Numbered from the stretch's first letter, positions 35,831 to 51,480 are shown. The stretch: 64,000 nt of DNA from Eopsaltria australis (GCA_034509425.1 JAVTVJ010011652.1:7541001-7605000), one strand, 5' to 3'. Numbers and translations: made by a program. Notes: generated by a model not told the origin, from the sequence alone.

Positions 35831-36396
35831 CGATCGCACTCGCAATCCGCCGCGCTCCGTTCCGCGGGGCTCCCGGCTCCCCACCGCCCGCCGCGGGGAG
35901 GGCTCCCCGGGGCACCCCTGTGTGTGTGCGTGTCCGTGCGTTCGTGTGTGTGTCCTGGGTGAGAGGCTCCTGACGTGTCTCGGTACCTGGGGGTGCTGGG
36001 TCTCATCGGAGCGGGAGCGGTGTGCGTGGCTGGGGTGTCGCGTCTCCGCTCCTGGAAGCTGTCGGGTGTGTTCGGCGCGGTTGTGTCTCCAGTGTCTGTG
36101 TCCTGTGCCTCGCCGGGCACGGCTGTGGCGTCCCGGGCTGCGGGGGTGTTTCGCTCTTGTACCTGGGCTGCGCATGGCTGTGCTGGTGTGTCTTCGTGCT
36201 GAGCGTGTGGCTGCCGAGTCCCGGCCTTGTGTGGCTCTGCTGGCGTTTCTTGGGGTGTTCTGCCGTCGTGCCATGGGACGGAGCGCGTAGCCGGCGTTTC
36301 CCGGCTGCGCGCGGCCCCGTTGCCGGTTTCGGGGCGGTGCGGGGCTGTGCTGCCCTGCCCGGGGCGGAGGTCCGGCCCCGGTGCCCGAGCGGCGGC
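35820..36396 (+). other. TLX1: Probable TLX1 5' untranslated region
   Basis: This is the GC- and GTG-rich leader between the presumed core promoter and the initiator ATG. The exact transcription start cannot be read from sequence. It is placed downstream of the CCAAT/PBX-HOX/GC-box group because those elements usually lie within about 100 bp of initiation. The stretch contains a short upstream ORF. If initiation instead uses the TATA-like element near 35630, the leader would be about 740 nt. Confidence 0.5.
36174..36290 (+). other. Upstream ORF (38 codons) in the TLX1 leader
   Basis: An ATG at 36174-36176 opens a 38-codon frame ending in TAG at 36288-36290, about 106 bp before the TLX1 ATG and in a different frame. 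A second in-frame Met lies near its end. The peptide resembles no family I know. If the leader includes it, it could lower TLX1 translation. It may also be a chance frame in GC-rich DNA. Confidence 0.35.
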
Positions 36397-36865
36397 ATGG
36401 AGCACCTCGGGGCTCACCACCTGCACCAAGGGCAAGCCGAGCCCATCAGCTTCGGCATCGACCAGATCCTCAACACGTCGGAGCCGGGCAGCTGCATGGT
36501 GTCGCACTCGCGGCTGCAGGACTCGGCGGACTACGGGCTGGGCTGCATCGTGGGCAGCGCCTATAACACGGTCACGGGTGGCTACGGGGCGAGCGGCGGA
36601 GCGGCCGGCGCTTACACCGGCACCTCTTGCAGCATGGGCGGCCTGCCCGGCTCCTACAACGTGAACATGGCGGTGAGCATGAACGGCAACACCTTGAGCT
36701 CGGCCGGCGGGGTGATCCGCGTCCCGGCCCATCGCCCCGTGGCCGGCGGCGTCCACCAGCCCCTCTCGGCCGCCGTGCCGGCAGTGAACGGCATGAACAG
36801 TCTCACGGGGCTCACCTTCCCCTGGATGGAGAGCAACAGGCGCTACACAAAAGACAGGTTCACAG
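36397..36865 (+). CDS. TLX1: TLX1 coding exon 1 (N-terminal regulatory region)
   Basis: First coding exon of the T-cell leukaemia homeobox 1 transcription factor, residues 1-156 plus the first base of codon 157. The ATG sits in a strong Kozak context (G at -3, G at +4) and is the first ATG in this open frame, which runs back to about 36022 without another Met. Residues 15-25, EPISFGIDQIL, form the TLX Eh1-like (FxIxxIL) repression motif, which in this family recruits Groucho/TLE. A Gly/Ala/Ser-rich middle follows, then IRVPAHRP, then FPWME at about residues 141-145, a PBX-interaction hexapeptide-like motif. The exon ends after ...KDRFT at a consensus donor, CACAG|GTGAGT. TLX2 and TLX3 are shorter and differ in this region; the MEHLG start and the YGLGCIVG and GSYNVNMA segments mark TLX1. 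I am very confident of the gene. Confidence 0.97.
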
Positions 36866-37171
36866 GTGAGTCGCACCACCGGGACCCCATTTCTCTCCCT
36901 GCACCCGCTGCCCCGCTTCCTCCCCCGCCGCCCGGCCTCGGCGCGGCAAGCGGTGCCCGCAGGGGCGGGCAGGATCCAGCCGGGGATCTCTCCGGTCGGG
37001 TGGAGAAAGCAGTCGAAATGGTCCTGGGAAGTTGGTCCGGGAGGAGGCCAGAAGCAAGAAGGGGTGGGAAATGAGGCGTATTCAGTTCCCCCTAAATGAG
37101 TTGTGTTTCCTTTTGTTTGCTTGTTTTGATATTTTGGTTGGTTTGATTGTTTGTATATGTGGTTTGGTTTG

Positions 37172-37204
37172 GGGTTTTTTTTTTGTTGTTGTTGTTGTTG
37201 TTTT
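37172..37204. repeat. T-run followed by (GTT)n in TLX1 intron 1
   Basis: A T-run of about 10 followed by six TTG/GTT units. Low-complexity tract at the edge of an AT-rich zone (37090-37270) within the CpG island. Confidence 0.9.
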
Positions 37205-37536
37205 AGCTCCTTTTAATTAATCTATTTATTAGTTTGGTGTAGTTTTTAAAAAATATTTTTAATTTTTTTCCTCGATGCCGGTCGGCAAAGGCGGGCGAGG
37301 AGGAAAAGGGATGGTAAATTCCGCACACGACCTCCCGCGAGCCCCGGGCACGGCTGCCCAATCCCTGCCGCCCGAGCCAACACCCGGGGAAACTTTCCTT
37401 CAAAACCGAGAGTTATTTGGGAAGCACGGCCCGGCCGGCGGGAAGGCAGAGCGGCGGCCCCGGCCCCGGCCTGCCCGGGAAGGCCGTCCCGTTGCCTTCC
37501 TTAACCGGGCCGGCTTTCCCCGGCTGCTCAGCCTTT

Positions 37537-37548
37537 CCCCCCCCCCCC
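37537..37548. repeat. C12 homopolymer in intron 1
   Basis: Twelve consecutive C residues followed by AAAAG; likely length-polymorphic and error-prone in sequencing. Confidence 0.95.
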
Positions 37549-38422
37549 AAAAGAGACATTTTGCAGACCCGAGCAGGGCGAGGCTCGGGTTAGAGCCGCT
37601 TCCCGGCCTCGCCACCGTTTCCAGGTGTAGCTGGGCTCGTCTTTCGGCGCTAACAAAGCAAAAACTCGAACAACGAAAAGAAATAAATGAAAAAGACGCA
37701 AACAAACAAACAAAAGGAACGAAATTGCAACGGGGAAAAATCAGCGCCTGAATCGGCCACTCTTCCCGAGGGCGGAAACCGAGGCCTGATTTTTGAAAGT
37801 TCCCGTTTAATTTCTACCCGATGGCGCTGGGTTCGGGCACGGCCGCGAGTGGACGAACGGGCTGTTCAATTGGCAAGCACCTGACTGGATTTCATGCAAT
37901 CTCCTCCTGGCTTAGGCACAATGTGACTTTTCACTTATTATTTTTGTGTGGTTGGGAAAAAAACCAGCCAAACAAAACCATACATGTTTAAAACAAAACA
38001 AAAAAGAGCAAATAAACAGAACAACAAATCGCAACTCCTGTTTCCAGGCCGGGACTTTACTTCCCGTGTACGAGGGGCTGGGGCCGATGGGGTTACCGCA
38101 GCTCCCAAACGAAATTATGCCGAGCCCGCTTGGCACGGAACGCGGAGCCCCGGCCCGGCGACAGCACCGGCTGCCGCCGCTGACCCCCCGTTCCCCGGCA
38201 GGCACTTGGCCGGACAAGCGGCCGCCTTCCCCTCTGCCGGAGCCGAGAGGTGCCCGGCGGGTACCCGCAGCACCCAGGAAAGGCTGCCGGGCCTTCCCGG
38301 TAACCGGGGCCGCCGCCGAGTTTTTGCAGCTCGTGCGTGGGTGTCGGCGGGGAAGCCGCGGCTTCGGAGCGGTGGGTGGTGGTCCCCAGCCCAGCGGCCG
38401 GGAGCCGGAGCCCCTCTGCTGA

Positions 38423-42082
<3,660 letters not shown>

Positions 42083-42305
42083 GAGGCAGACAGCGGAGGA
42101 GCGGGAGGCCGAGCGGCAGCAAGCAAACCGCATCCTCATGCAGCTGCAGCAGGAAGCCTTCCAAAAAACCATCAACCAGCCCATCCAAGCCGACCCCATC
42201 TGTGTCCACAACTCCTCTCTCTTCGCCCTCCAGAATCTCCAGCCTTGGTCTGACGACTCCACCAAGATCACCAGTGTCACCACTGTCGCCTCTGCTTGTG
42301 AATAA
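42083..42305 (+). CDS. TLX1: TLX1 coding exon 3 (homeodomain end and C-terminal tail)
   Basis: Completes codon 224 (AG|G, Arg) and encodes residues 225-297 before TAA at 42303-42305. The acceptor is a pyrimidine-rich CTCTCTCCTAG. The exon opens with [17 protein letters not shown], the last homeodomain residues plus the charged helix typical of all TLX proteins. It continues with [14 protein letters not shown] and ends [13 protein letters not shown], the TLX1-type terminus; TLX3 ends differently. Total coding length is 469 + 202 + 223 = 894 nt with every splice phase matching. The tail is thought to contribute transcriptional activation in TLX1. No frameshift, stop or missing key residue is seen, so the gene looks intact. 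Confidence 0.97.
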
Positions 42306-42734
42306 GTCTGGCACCCACTGGTGGCATCTTCACCTTCTACCGGCGGGGCTGTCCCCAGGGGGACACGAGGCATCCTTGGTGGGACATGTAGCAACTCTGT
42401 TTCTCCCCAAGGAGGGCTGGGACCCCCTGATCCTCTGGCCACCTGCATCCTATGCATCCAGTTGGGGAAGCCCTCCACAAGGTTTTAGGAAGCCACCCTA
42501 AAAACTCTCCCCAGCCATGGAGTTGCTGGAGCAGCAATGCTGTCTCACCTCCCCCCAACCCCTTTGTTCTCTTGAAAGTCTCCAGTGTCGACCCTGAACT
42601 TGCTGACGTGTTGCCAGACAAAAGCCCAGTCCTGACAGACACAGCCGCCGGCGTTCATCCAGCTGGGGGAGAGGAAAACTTCCTTAGGATTCTACTGGCG
42701 GCTGTGCAAAGTCCATGGTCACCCTTATACATCC

Positions 42735-42767
42735 ATATATATATATATATATATTCATATATATATG
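42735..42767. repeat. AT microsatellite in TLX1 3' UTR
   Basis: CATATATAT... followed by TTC and a second ATATAT run. The two AT runs could pair as a hairpin in the mRNA. Length is likely to vary between individuals. Confidence 0.9.
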
Positions 42768-43336
42768 TGTATTTTGAACTGATGGCTTGAAAGGAAAGGA
42801 GGAGGCTCCCTGGGAAGCACGTCTCTGCTTTGAGCCTTCTTGAGTTGTCCGCACCGGAGACGTTCGGGGATGCAACAAATGGAGGAAACAGCAGCAATTT
42901 CTGCTTGTGCCAGATGGGAACCCTTCAGATCTCACCTCGCTGTCTCTCCTCCCCTTTTTCATTAATTTTTTCTTGTGAGGGGGGGACAAGAGAAGGATCT
43001 GACAGACTCCTGAGGACGGTAAATATGATATCTCAATTGTATGAAGAGCCCAAACAGTCCCTGGCTGCCACGGACTCTGTGCCCATCAGCGAGTATTTTA
43101 ATAACGAGAAGACCTGGGTGGCAGTTTGTGGGGGTAATGCCGTTTCTTTCCATGGAATATTTTCATATAATTTGCAAAATGTTGTCCAATGTTTTATTTT
43201 ATCAGTTTCCCGTTAGAAGGCAGTTCCTGACAGCAAAAAATCGATTTCACTGTCAGCCGTTTTAACTTAGTTGTTCTTTTAATTGTACCAAGAGAATGAG
43301 ACACAATTAAACAAAGCACTTCTAGCAAATGCCAGG

Positions 43337-43372
43337 AATATATAGATATATATATATAAACAGTATATATTT
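43337..43372. repeat. Second AT-rich microsatellite in TLX1 3' UTR
   Basis: GGAATATATAGATATATATATATAAACAG and following TATATATTTT; impure AT dinucleotide repeat, about 36 bp. Confidence 0.8.
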
Positions 43373-43585
43373 TCAGTTACTTATAATCTAAAACAGCACT
43401 GCCAATTTAAGCAGTTAGTACAAACAAGCAACCAGAAAACCTATTTTCAGTGAGATTTTTAAAGGCATTCGTTTGTTTGCTTTTGTTTGTTGTTTTCTTT
43501 TTTTTTAAGTTATGCACTTACAAGGTGTTTTATGTGTATTCATTTTATAAAGTGCTTGTGTAATTTATGTGGAAACGAAAAAGAA

Positions 43586-43614
43586 AATAAAAAATCTCCA
43601 GGGTACTGAATAAA
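43586..43614 (+). terminator. TLX1: Tandem polyadenylation signals of TLX1
   Basis: Canonical AATAAA hexamers occur at 43586-43591 and 43609-43614. Cleavage would be expected roughly 15-30 nt after one of them. T-rich and GT-containing sequence follows (TTGCTGTTCCCTGTC, 43627 onward). These are the first canonical hexamers after the stop codon that I noticed on the + strand. Confidence 0.7.
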
Positions 43615-45231
43615 TCATTTAAAGCCTTGCTGTTCCCTGTCTATTAGTTCCCCAATAGGAGACAGCATATCACAACTACTGCTGAAGCCTGTCCTATTTT
43701 TTTTAAAAATGAAAATAGAATTAGGATTTCCATTTGACTTTTCTCAGGTCCACTTGGCTTTGGAAGCTCCAGATGTAATATGCTATGTTTTAATCCCGGA
43801 TCTTACAAACATTTTCAGGCTTCAACCCAGCAGTGCACTTAGCACTTGCTTTAATTGAAGCCTTTCTGGGGGGCTTGCTGGGGGTGGCAGGGACTTTGCA
43901 GGGGCTTAGCCTTAAACTCATGTGGAATAATTTATTGAACAAGACCTTGGAGCAAGGTCTCACCTGGGCTGAGTCAGGTCTACAGATACTTGTGTCTGAA
44001 ACTGAATATAGAAAGGGGAATTTGAATATAAAGAAATGTGGGAGGGTATGTTTTAGAGACAACCTCACAGGGGATTATTCTGGGGACACTGTTTTCCATC
44101 CATACTCAGCCTTGCTGCAGGACATAGTCCCCAGCTTGGCAAGCCCTTGCAGAGGAAAATCAAACCAGTGGGAAAATCAGCATCAGCTTTCCTGGGTGAG
44201 ACTCCCAGCCCTATGGCTGGCTGCAGCCTGGTGTTTCCTTCCAGCACTGGGAATTACTGAGTGAAGGATGTTGGAGGATTCAACTGAAAAGGTCAGGCAG
44301 CCACGAGCAGTGGCAGGGACCCTCTGACGTGGCCCTGGGGTCCAGACTGCCTGTGGGACATCTGCAACAAAATACCCCAAGCCTTTGATACCTGGTGGCT
44401 GACAGTGCTCTGGGAGGCTGGGTCCTCTGGGTGCAGCGTTGTTGGGGTGTTTGTTAAGGGAGCAGATGAATAGCCTTCTTCATCCAAAATCTGCCATTGT
44501 AGGACTGGGCTGAGAATTTATGGCGCTGCAGGATTTTCCCATTCTACAGTCCAATGTGTATGAGAACACAGAAAAACATCTGCAGCAATGGAGAGAAAAG
44601 AAGCCAGGAAAAGAAGAAACACAGGAAAATAAGAAACCTGGAGAACATGCATTTTTGGAGATATTTTTAAAAGATGTTGATTACTGACAGAAAACTACTA
44701 AAATAAAATAACTTGTATTTTTTCCAACGTAAATTTCAAGGAAGTTTTTTGTTTGAATTCTGTTTCCTACTAGAGAGAGATTTTTCAATTCTGATTAAGC
44801 TAATTATTTAACACACACCCAGCTTTGTCTACAAAGATAAACTCCTTCAGGAGGCATTGCTGTGTACAAATATTTAATGGCTTACAGTTTGTTGCAGCAT
44901 TTTGTTTTCAGGGTTTCTGCATAGGAAAAAACACCCACTATAAAATAATACTAATATTATAAAAATATATAATGGTAATGATAGGACTCACTGTTGATAT
45001 TAAAACTGTTTTCTATTTTATTATTATGACACATCAATATTGTAAAATTTAATTCTAAGACAGCCATTTTATAATATCCACATTATTCAGTTCACAATCC
45101 AAAATGTTCCCCAGTGAAGGTGAGCATATGATAATGCACATTTGAGGGAATATGTTTAGATAGAATATTTAACTACACCTTGTTTTCAAAACTGGCAACT
45201 TCCCCTTTTTCCTATCAATCTCTCCTGTTAC

Positions 45232-45265
45232 AAAAAAAAAAAAAAAAAAAAAAAGAAAAAGAAAA
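45232..45265. repeat. A-run with AAAAG tail
   Basis: 23 consecutive A residues (45232-45254), then GAAAAAGAAAAGACC. No retroposon body or target-site duplication was recognised next to it, so it is treated as simple sequence. Confidence 0.9.
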
Positions 45266-47479
45266 GACCAAAAGTAAAAAGGAAATCTCAATATGAAATG
45301 TGAATATATGTTGCATCTGAATCAGAAAAAGAGTTACCTGGTCTTTCTTGTCCCTGGAAAAATTGCTTCTGGAGGAGTTTTCTCTTAAAATATTTCCCTT
45401 GGATTCATTTTAAAAATTGGTTTAGTGGCAGAAGGTGTTTTTGATATCTGCATATGTGCTTCCAGTTATTAATATGATGATTTGTACCTAGACAATAAAA
45501 GTTGTCTGAAATATGATGGAATTAAATCAATAAGTAATGACATGAAACAATGACACGTAATGTTATGTTTTGTAGACTGACATCACCTCAGCTGTATCCT
45601 GGGACCATCCACATAACACTGAAGGCTGATTTAATTTTTTGTATTATACTTATTTGGGAGCAGGAATAAAATTGTGTTAAGATGCTTTGAAAGTCATTTC
45701 CCCCTTCCTTCGCTCTCAAAATAAAGCAAATCCCAAACATGAAGCGGGAGCCAGGGAGAAATGTTTGTCTGTTTGGCTGCATCTAGGAATTACAGACCAA
45801 GGCAGAGTGACTTTGGTCTGGAGGGGAAAAGCCTGTGTGATGCCTGAAGCTGAAGGCACAGGGGCATCACAGGGGACCGTGCTGTGGTTGTGCTCATCTC
45901 TCACCCACAACGCTGCCAGGGATTGAGAGTTATCATTCATTTGGGTTGGATTTGGATGTGCTGAGCTTTTGAAGGTGAAATCTGGAGGGGGGGAAACACT
46001 GTCTTTGCGTGAGCAACTGGAGTATTAAACATCTGTGTGGAGCTGGAAGAGATGAAGCCCTGTGGGATGGGCTGTGGTTGTCTGGGTTTGGTCCCAGCTC
46101 AGCAAACTGAGGGCAGGAGGGAACCAGAGGTCTGGCCCCCATTTAGCCAATTAGTTGAGCACATGAGTCATCTAAACGAGGACCAGTTGGTTTATCTTTA
46201 CTGAGGGATAGCCCAGGAAAAGGCCAGGAAAATGGTCTTTGCTGGAGATTTCTGCCTTGAGCAGAGCCTGCAGTTGTGCTCAGCAGGGGCCAGCACATTT
46301 GATCCCTGCAGTACGTGCACACCCCAGTTTCTGCATGAATACCACATACAGATTTTCTTGGGCTGCACTACCCCATCTATGGTGCATTTGTTATGCATTT
46401 TAAGTTATTTCTGCTGCAGCAGCAGCATCAATGAGAGTCACTTGTATGTGGCATTTGTGGGAGAAAGACTGAGGTGAGTGTACGTGTCCTCTAATATGGT
46501 TTGTATAATTGATAACGAAAGGAGGCACTGACCCCACAAACACCCATATGCAGGATCATTTTCATTATCTCTCTGGGACTGTTGACTGGTGTTTTTGATT
46601 GTGATCCTGAATAACCAACACACTAAAAAAAAGCTTAAACCCGGGGCTGCTGCCTCAGCACGGCGGCAGCAGGAGCCCATCCCTGCGGAGGCAGCCCCTC
46701 CTCGCCGCCAAGGCCAGCTCACAGACACCCGGGGTGAGATGGGGCAAAAAACCCAAAGCAATTTACTGACAAAACTGAAAATGGTTTTGCTGAAAACTGT
46801 TTGGGCTACAGTAAAAAGCCATTTCTCTCTGGGGTTCTGGGACAGCTGGAACTTTTTGAATTAATCTTTTTTTTTTCCCTGCCAGAAGCAGACTGGCTGA
46901 GTGACACTGATTTCTTTGTGCAGCGGTCAGCTTTGATGGCCACTTGTTTGAAAAATGCCTGTGAAATAACATTTGGAATTATCAAATTATCCTGGGTGAA
47001 AATTTTCTAAATGAGAAGGTCTTCAACTGGGGGAAAAAAAGGTAGATTTTAAAAACAACAAATATTAGGAGAAGAAAAAAGCACACAAATCTATAGATTA
47101 TTAGAACAAACTTTTGTTGGAGTCACATCAGATTGTTTTTTTCAGATCTTTTCTTGGAGCAGCTAACTGGGATTCTGATATTCTTTAAATTATTGTTATT
47201 GTCTCTGTTACAGTAGGAAATTTGTTTGGTGGGTCAGCACTTGTCCAAGATTAAGAGAGAGATTTTTCCCCCTATTCCTGTCCATTAATCAGAAATGCTT
47301 TGTTACTCATAGGTTTAAATTAACGTCATACATTTATTCAAGTCTCACCTAAAACTAACAACAAAGAGTTGTGTTAGTTTTTTTTTTTCTGACAGCACCA
47401 GAATAATCTTGATTTTTCCAAGGGTAGAAAGTAATTTTTGGCTTTCTTCTGTTTTTGTTTGTGTTTGCTTTTTTGTTTT

Positions 47480-47520
47480 CATTTTTTTGTTTTGTTTTGT
47501 TTTGTTTTGTTTTGTTTTAT
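47480..47520. repeat. (TTTTG)n pentanucleotide repeat
   Basis: T-rich sequence with about seven TTTTG units, flanked by further T-runs (47430-47530). Simple low-complexity DNA. Confidence 0.9.
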
Positions 47521-48259
47521 TTTTTTGTTGCAGCTAGCTGTGGTTAGCACGGGGCTGGCCTCAGCAGCTTTCAGCTCTGTCAGTCCAGGTCACCCAGCAG
47601 GGTCCAGCCGAACCTCTGTGTGCTGAAGGTGTGCAATCAATCCCCTGTTGCAGACTGCTGTAATTCCTGCCCTGCGCTTCCTTGGGGCTGGAAGTTCAGT
47701 ACTTACCCTCAGCTCAGCCGCTCTTTGCCTTTCTGCTTTCTAGACAAAAATAAAATGAGCAGAAATGAGGAGCCCATGCTGTGGTTTTCAAGCAGGAAGG
47801 AGCAAAGCTTGAGAAAACTCGTTCTCTCAAAACTCTCGCTGCCTGTAAAGAATGTGAACCCGCTGGTCTGAGCGCTGCGGTTAACTGTCTGTCTTTCCTA
47901 GACTGCAACTGTCTAAAAATAACAAAGCAGTGATTAAAAAATATCAATCAATAGATACTTTTTTAAACTACAGTTGGGAAGTGGTGCTAAGATGGGGATA
48001 GACGAAAACATGGAGAAAAGCTTTGTTTCCCAGGGTCTTCCTTGTCTCAGCCAGAGGAAATTTTTGGAAAGTCATTACGTTTAGCAATTTTTACCTGCTG
48101 TTGTGAGGATTTTGGCACGTGTCAGGGCTCATCAGACTCTTCCTCCCTAGGTATTCATCCAGAACGTGTCTAGTTTGCAATGTTGGTGCTCAGTGGGAGT
48201 TAGACTGAGCCTGTCAGGTGTGTTGGACATAAATGTGCTGAAAGGCAGGGCTGGACCCC

Positions 48260-48345
48260 AGATCTCCTCATGTAAGGTGACAAAGGGGAAGAAAGAGGTA
48301 CAGGTGGGGACGGGGCTTGCTCAGGGTCACGGTGAGGAAGTGATC
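48260..48345 (+). mobile_element. Possible MIR-like SINE remnant
   Basis: GACAAAGGGGAAGAAAGAGGTACAG and GGCTTGCTCAGGGTCACGGTGAGGAAGTG resemble the MIR motif order of GGGAAACTGAGGCACAGAG followed by CTTGCCCAAGGTCACACAGC. Weak, visual evidence only. Confidence 0.3.
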
Positions 48346-50109
48346 ATAAGTGCATTGAGCTGTGGCCAGGCCTCTGTGCACTCCCTCTCTCCCAGCTGCT
48401 CTGGCTGTTTCCCCAGGAGATCCTGGGGGAGAACTGGGGGTGTCCTCTGAGGTCAGGCTGGGGGAGGAGGGTCCCGGGGAGCCACGATGTAGCACAAGGG
48501 TGTTCTTTTGAGAGCTGCAGAGAAAAGGAACCAAGTCTGCACCCTGGCACCCTGGGGTCATGGTCCAGTGGGAGCCTGGTTGGGCAGAGGAGGGCTGTTC
48601 TCAAGCAGGGACTATACCCAGCTTGACTGGTCCTGCACCAGTGGTGTGCACTGGAGGGCCTTGCAGGGTGTGGATATAACACACCATGGGACTGCTGCTG
48701 AAATGGTCCTGTCCATGGCATCCCATGGTGACACTGTTGTGGAGCGTGGTGGAAACTGCTGGGCTGTATCCAGAGCACTTCCCTCCTTCCAGGATTAAAC
48801 TCCAGGGAGTTTTATGTGCATTTACAGCACTGTTGGGTTTCTGCCACTGTCAGGCTGTGCTCCACTGCCATTGGAGGGACACCACAGCCATGGAGGGATG
48901 TGTCCCAGACACCCTGCCCACTGATACGGCCACTCACAGAGGCAAGTGAGGGAGCTGTGGCAGGGGCATTTCCCACTCACCCCCATTCACACAGAAGTGC
49001 TTGAAAAGGTCTGGCTTTCACTTTGGGATGGAGTGAAAACAAATGTTGTAACCTTATCAGTTGTTATGACAAGTCTGAAACCTGCCTTTGCTGTGGCTCA
49101 TACCACCACATCCAGAGGCAGGAGGTGGGATGTAGAACAGAGTGTGCTCTCTGTGGAGCAAGGCACCAGACATCTGTTGGTGTACCCACCACTGTTCCCA
49201 TGCACTCTCCCTCCAGACCTGGTCCTTTGAGGATCTGAGGATCTGAGCAGAACCATCTCACAGACCACAGGCAGAAGCCAGACTTGTGGCAGTCAGGTGA
49301 GAGAATGCAGATTCCCTGCTGGGACCCCAGGGTGCACATGTGTGTGCCAGTCCCTGGGGAAACACACCACAGCAGAGACACACCTGTGATGTTATTCAGC
49401 AGAAAGGATTTCCTTAGGGACCTTGTGGCCACAGACACTGCCAAAAGAAGTGAGGAGTGAGGGACTGTGTCCGGTTGCTGAACATCTCCTGTGTCCCAGG
49501 AGCAGGTTTCTCTCCCTTCCCTGTCAACAAGTGGGATTGCAGGAGGTAACTCCAGCCTCACTCCCCCTCCTGAAGGAAACCTCGACTGTTGCTGATGGCT
49601 TGGCCAAACTGGCTCTGGTGGGATAAGAGGAGTGGAGACCCCCTCACACAAGAGATGGGGTGGGGTGAGTATTGCTTGGCACTTCTAGAGATGCTGCCTT
49701 GTGCGGAACTCACCCCACGGCCCTTTTTTCCTTCCTTGTGTCTCATCCCTCCCTTCAGTCTCAGAAACCTCCTTTAATTTGCCATTATTTTAAGGCCCTG
49801 TGGGTGTTTCCTGCATGGGAGCCAGAGAACTTCAAACATCTCTGCAGCAGACGGAGAGGGACACTTGGCTATCTGGTTTCCCCCACAGGATGGGGTCTAG
49901 GGCAAGATAACCCTTACCACAAGTGCTTTGAGGCATACAGGAGTCAAAGTATTTCTCCCAAAATGAGTGGCACTGCCTCATCACAGGCGACCCTGGTGGA
50001 CGGTGACCCACAGAGCTGACCAGAACAGCAGGACGTGAAACACCGTCCCGCTGACAACCTCTCAGGCCAGGGGCCAGAACCCATGGGGAATTAGACAAGC
50101 AGGACTGGG

Positions 50110-50370
50110 CTGGACACGCTGCCCCTCTCCTCGGCCCTGTGCCGTGCTGGGGGGAAGCTGCGGGAACAGCCCTGCCCGCCCCGGGGCCGCCCGGGAGCGA
50201 TCGGCGGGCACCGAGCTCCATCTAGGGGTCAGCGTGCGCCTGCCGAGCGCTCGCCTCGTCCCCGCCGGCTCCGGCCACACGCCCGTGTCCCCGCCAAGGC
50301 ACAGCGTGGGGACGGCCACGGGCAGCCGAGCCCCAGGCAAACCAGCGAATGGCTCAGACTGGGAGCATTG
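50110..50370. promoter_or_regulatory. Orphan CpG islet downstream of TLX1
   Basis: A sharply bounded CpG-dense stretch about 6.5 kb beyond the TLX1 polyadenylation signals, with CCCGCCCCGGGGCCGCCCGG and GAGCGATCGGCGGGCACCG words, in AT-neutral surroundings. No splice-bounded conserved exon is visible. It could be a promoter of an unannotated transcript or an orphan CpG enhancer. Confidence 0.5.
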
Positions 50371-50455
50371 GGTTCTCGGGATGAAGGGAAGCTAAGCCCA
50401 GCCCCGAGCGGGATCTTGGAGACACAGGCTGTCCCTGAAGGGACACTGAGTAATA

Positions 50456-50612
50456 ACTTAGGTTGGAAAAAACCTCACAGATCATGGAGTCCAACCATTA
50501 ACCGAACAGTGCCAGGTCCACCACAAAACCACGTCCCTAAGCACCACAGCTACATGCTTTTTTTCTTGGATAAAGCCAGCCCTGAGAAATTCAAGGGATG
50601 GATTCCCCTCTA
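50456..50612 (-). mobile_element. CR1 LINE fragment (short, minus strand)
   Basis: TTAGGTTGGAAAAAACCTCACAGATCATGGAGTCCAACC and CACAAAACCACGTCCCTAAGCACCACAG match the reversed 3' tail of a different CR1 subfamily from the copy at 2.1 kb. The copy is about 150 bp and diverged at its far end. It lies immediately beside the orphan CpG islet at 50.1-50.37 kb. Confidence 0.8.
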
Positions 50613-51059
50613 TTTAATATTCCCCACTGGGATTAGGAAGTGAGACTTTCCACAGGATATCCCATGTGCTGATGTTTCATGTGCTGGGTAAGTTGCAGGA
50701 TGTTTGGTGCACTGGGCAGTGCCAGGATGGGGTGTGTGATGTTGCAGCCACACCGAGAACACAAAGCTGAGGCCCTCGACTCCCTGAGCTCCAGCAAGGC
50801 ACGGAGAAAGGGGTCTGGCTCCATCCCTCTCCTGGCTACACACCCCTCCCTCCTGGCTCGTGGAGTGCTATAAGTACTGAGGACAAGCAGCTGGTATTTT
50901 TAAGCACAGAGGGATGAGCTTTGATCAAAACAGGTGGCTGCAACAGCTCTCTAGGACAGCCAAGAAGCTGCTTGCATTCATCGAAAGAAAAAAGATAAAC
51001 CCATGAAGCACTCAAGCAGATAAATAAAAAAGCAATGATTTTTGTCTTTGTGACAAATA

Positions 51060-51480
51060 AAGCTAAAAAAACTCTAGGAAACCACCTGTATTTTATTATC
51101 ACATATCCATATATTTGATGCTATTAGAACAGGAGTCTGGGGTGAGCTGCAGGAAATCAAAGCACTTAATGGTGCAGATAGAAACCTTCTCTCCTCCCTC
51201 CCCAAAGGTGATTTGAACCAGTTTAAGCAAATGTCTTTGTCTCTTAAAATAATTATGTGATTTAGAGGCATTTTTTCCTGGCTTGCATCAAATGACTTTA
51301 ATGGTGTCTGCTTGTGTGTGTCTATGTATGTCAGTTTAACAAGTTATTGCTTTTTAAAGCTGCATTTATAGCCCAGTATTCACCAGAAAAGTAATTCTCT
51401 ATGAGAAGGGATTATTTGTGTTTCACCATCACTTGGCATTTATTCCACAGAGCATTTACTGGTGAAATAGTGCCCAGAGG
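51060..51480. promoter_or_regulatory. Candidate conserved element
   Basis: AATAATTATGTGATTTAG, CATCAAATGACTTTAATGG, GTTTAACAAGTTATTGC and GCTGCATTTATAGCCC. A long, unique AT-rich stretch without repeats, suggestive of a deeply conserved enhancer. Confidence 0.35.

Larger units (their letters stand above)
42306..43635 (+). other. TLX1: TLX1 3' untranslated region
   Basis: Sequence from the TAA to shortly after the AATAAA signals, about 1.33 kb. The second half is AT-rich and includes two AT microsatellites (42735-42767 and around 43337-43372) and TTTA-rich, potentially destabilising words. The end point is inferred from the polyadenylation signals and has not been observed. Confidence 0.65.
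43640..50100. other. Downstream intergenic, no gene recognised
   Basis: 44.6-47.6 kb is markedly AT-rich, with an A23 run, a TTTTG repeat and many ATTA/TAAT words (for example 44780-45120, 46480-46600, 47100-47370). The rest is GC-moderate. No exon found. Confidence 0.65.

Noticed and set aside
35629..36879. 416-codon open frame on the minus strand antisense to TLX1 exon 1
   Set aside because: It lies opposite a GC-rich coding exon and leader, is His/Arg/Pro/Ala-rich with no domain, and is explained by antisense composition bias.
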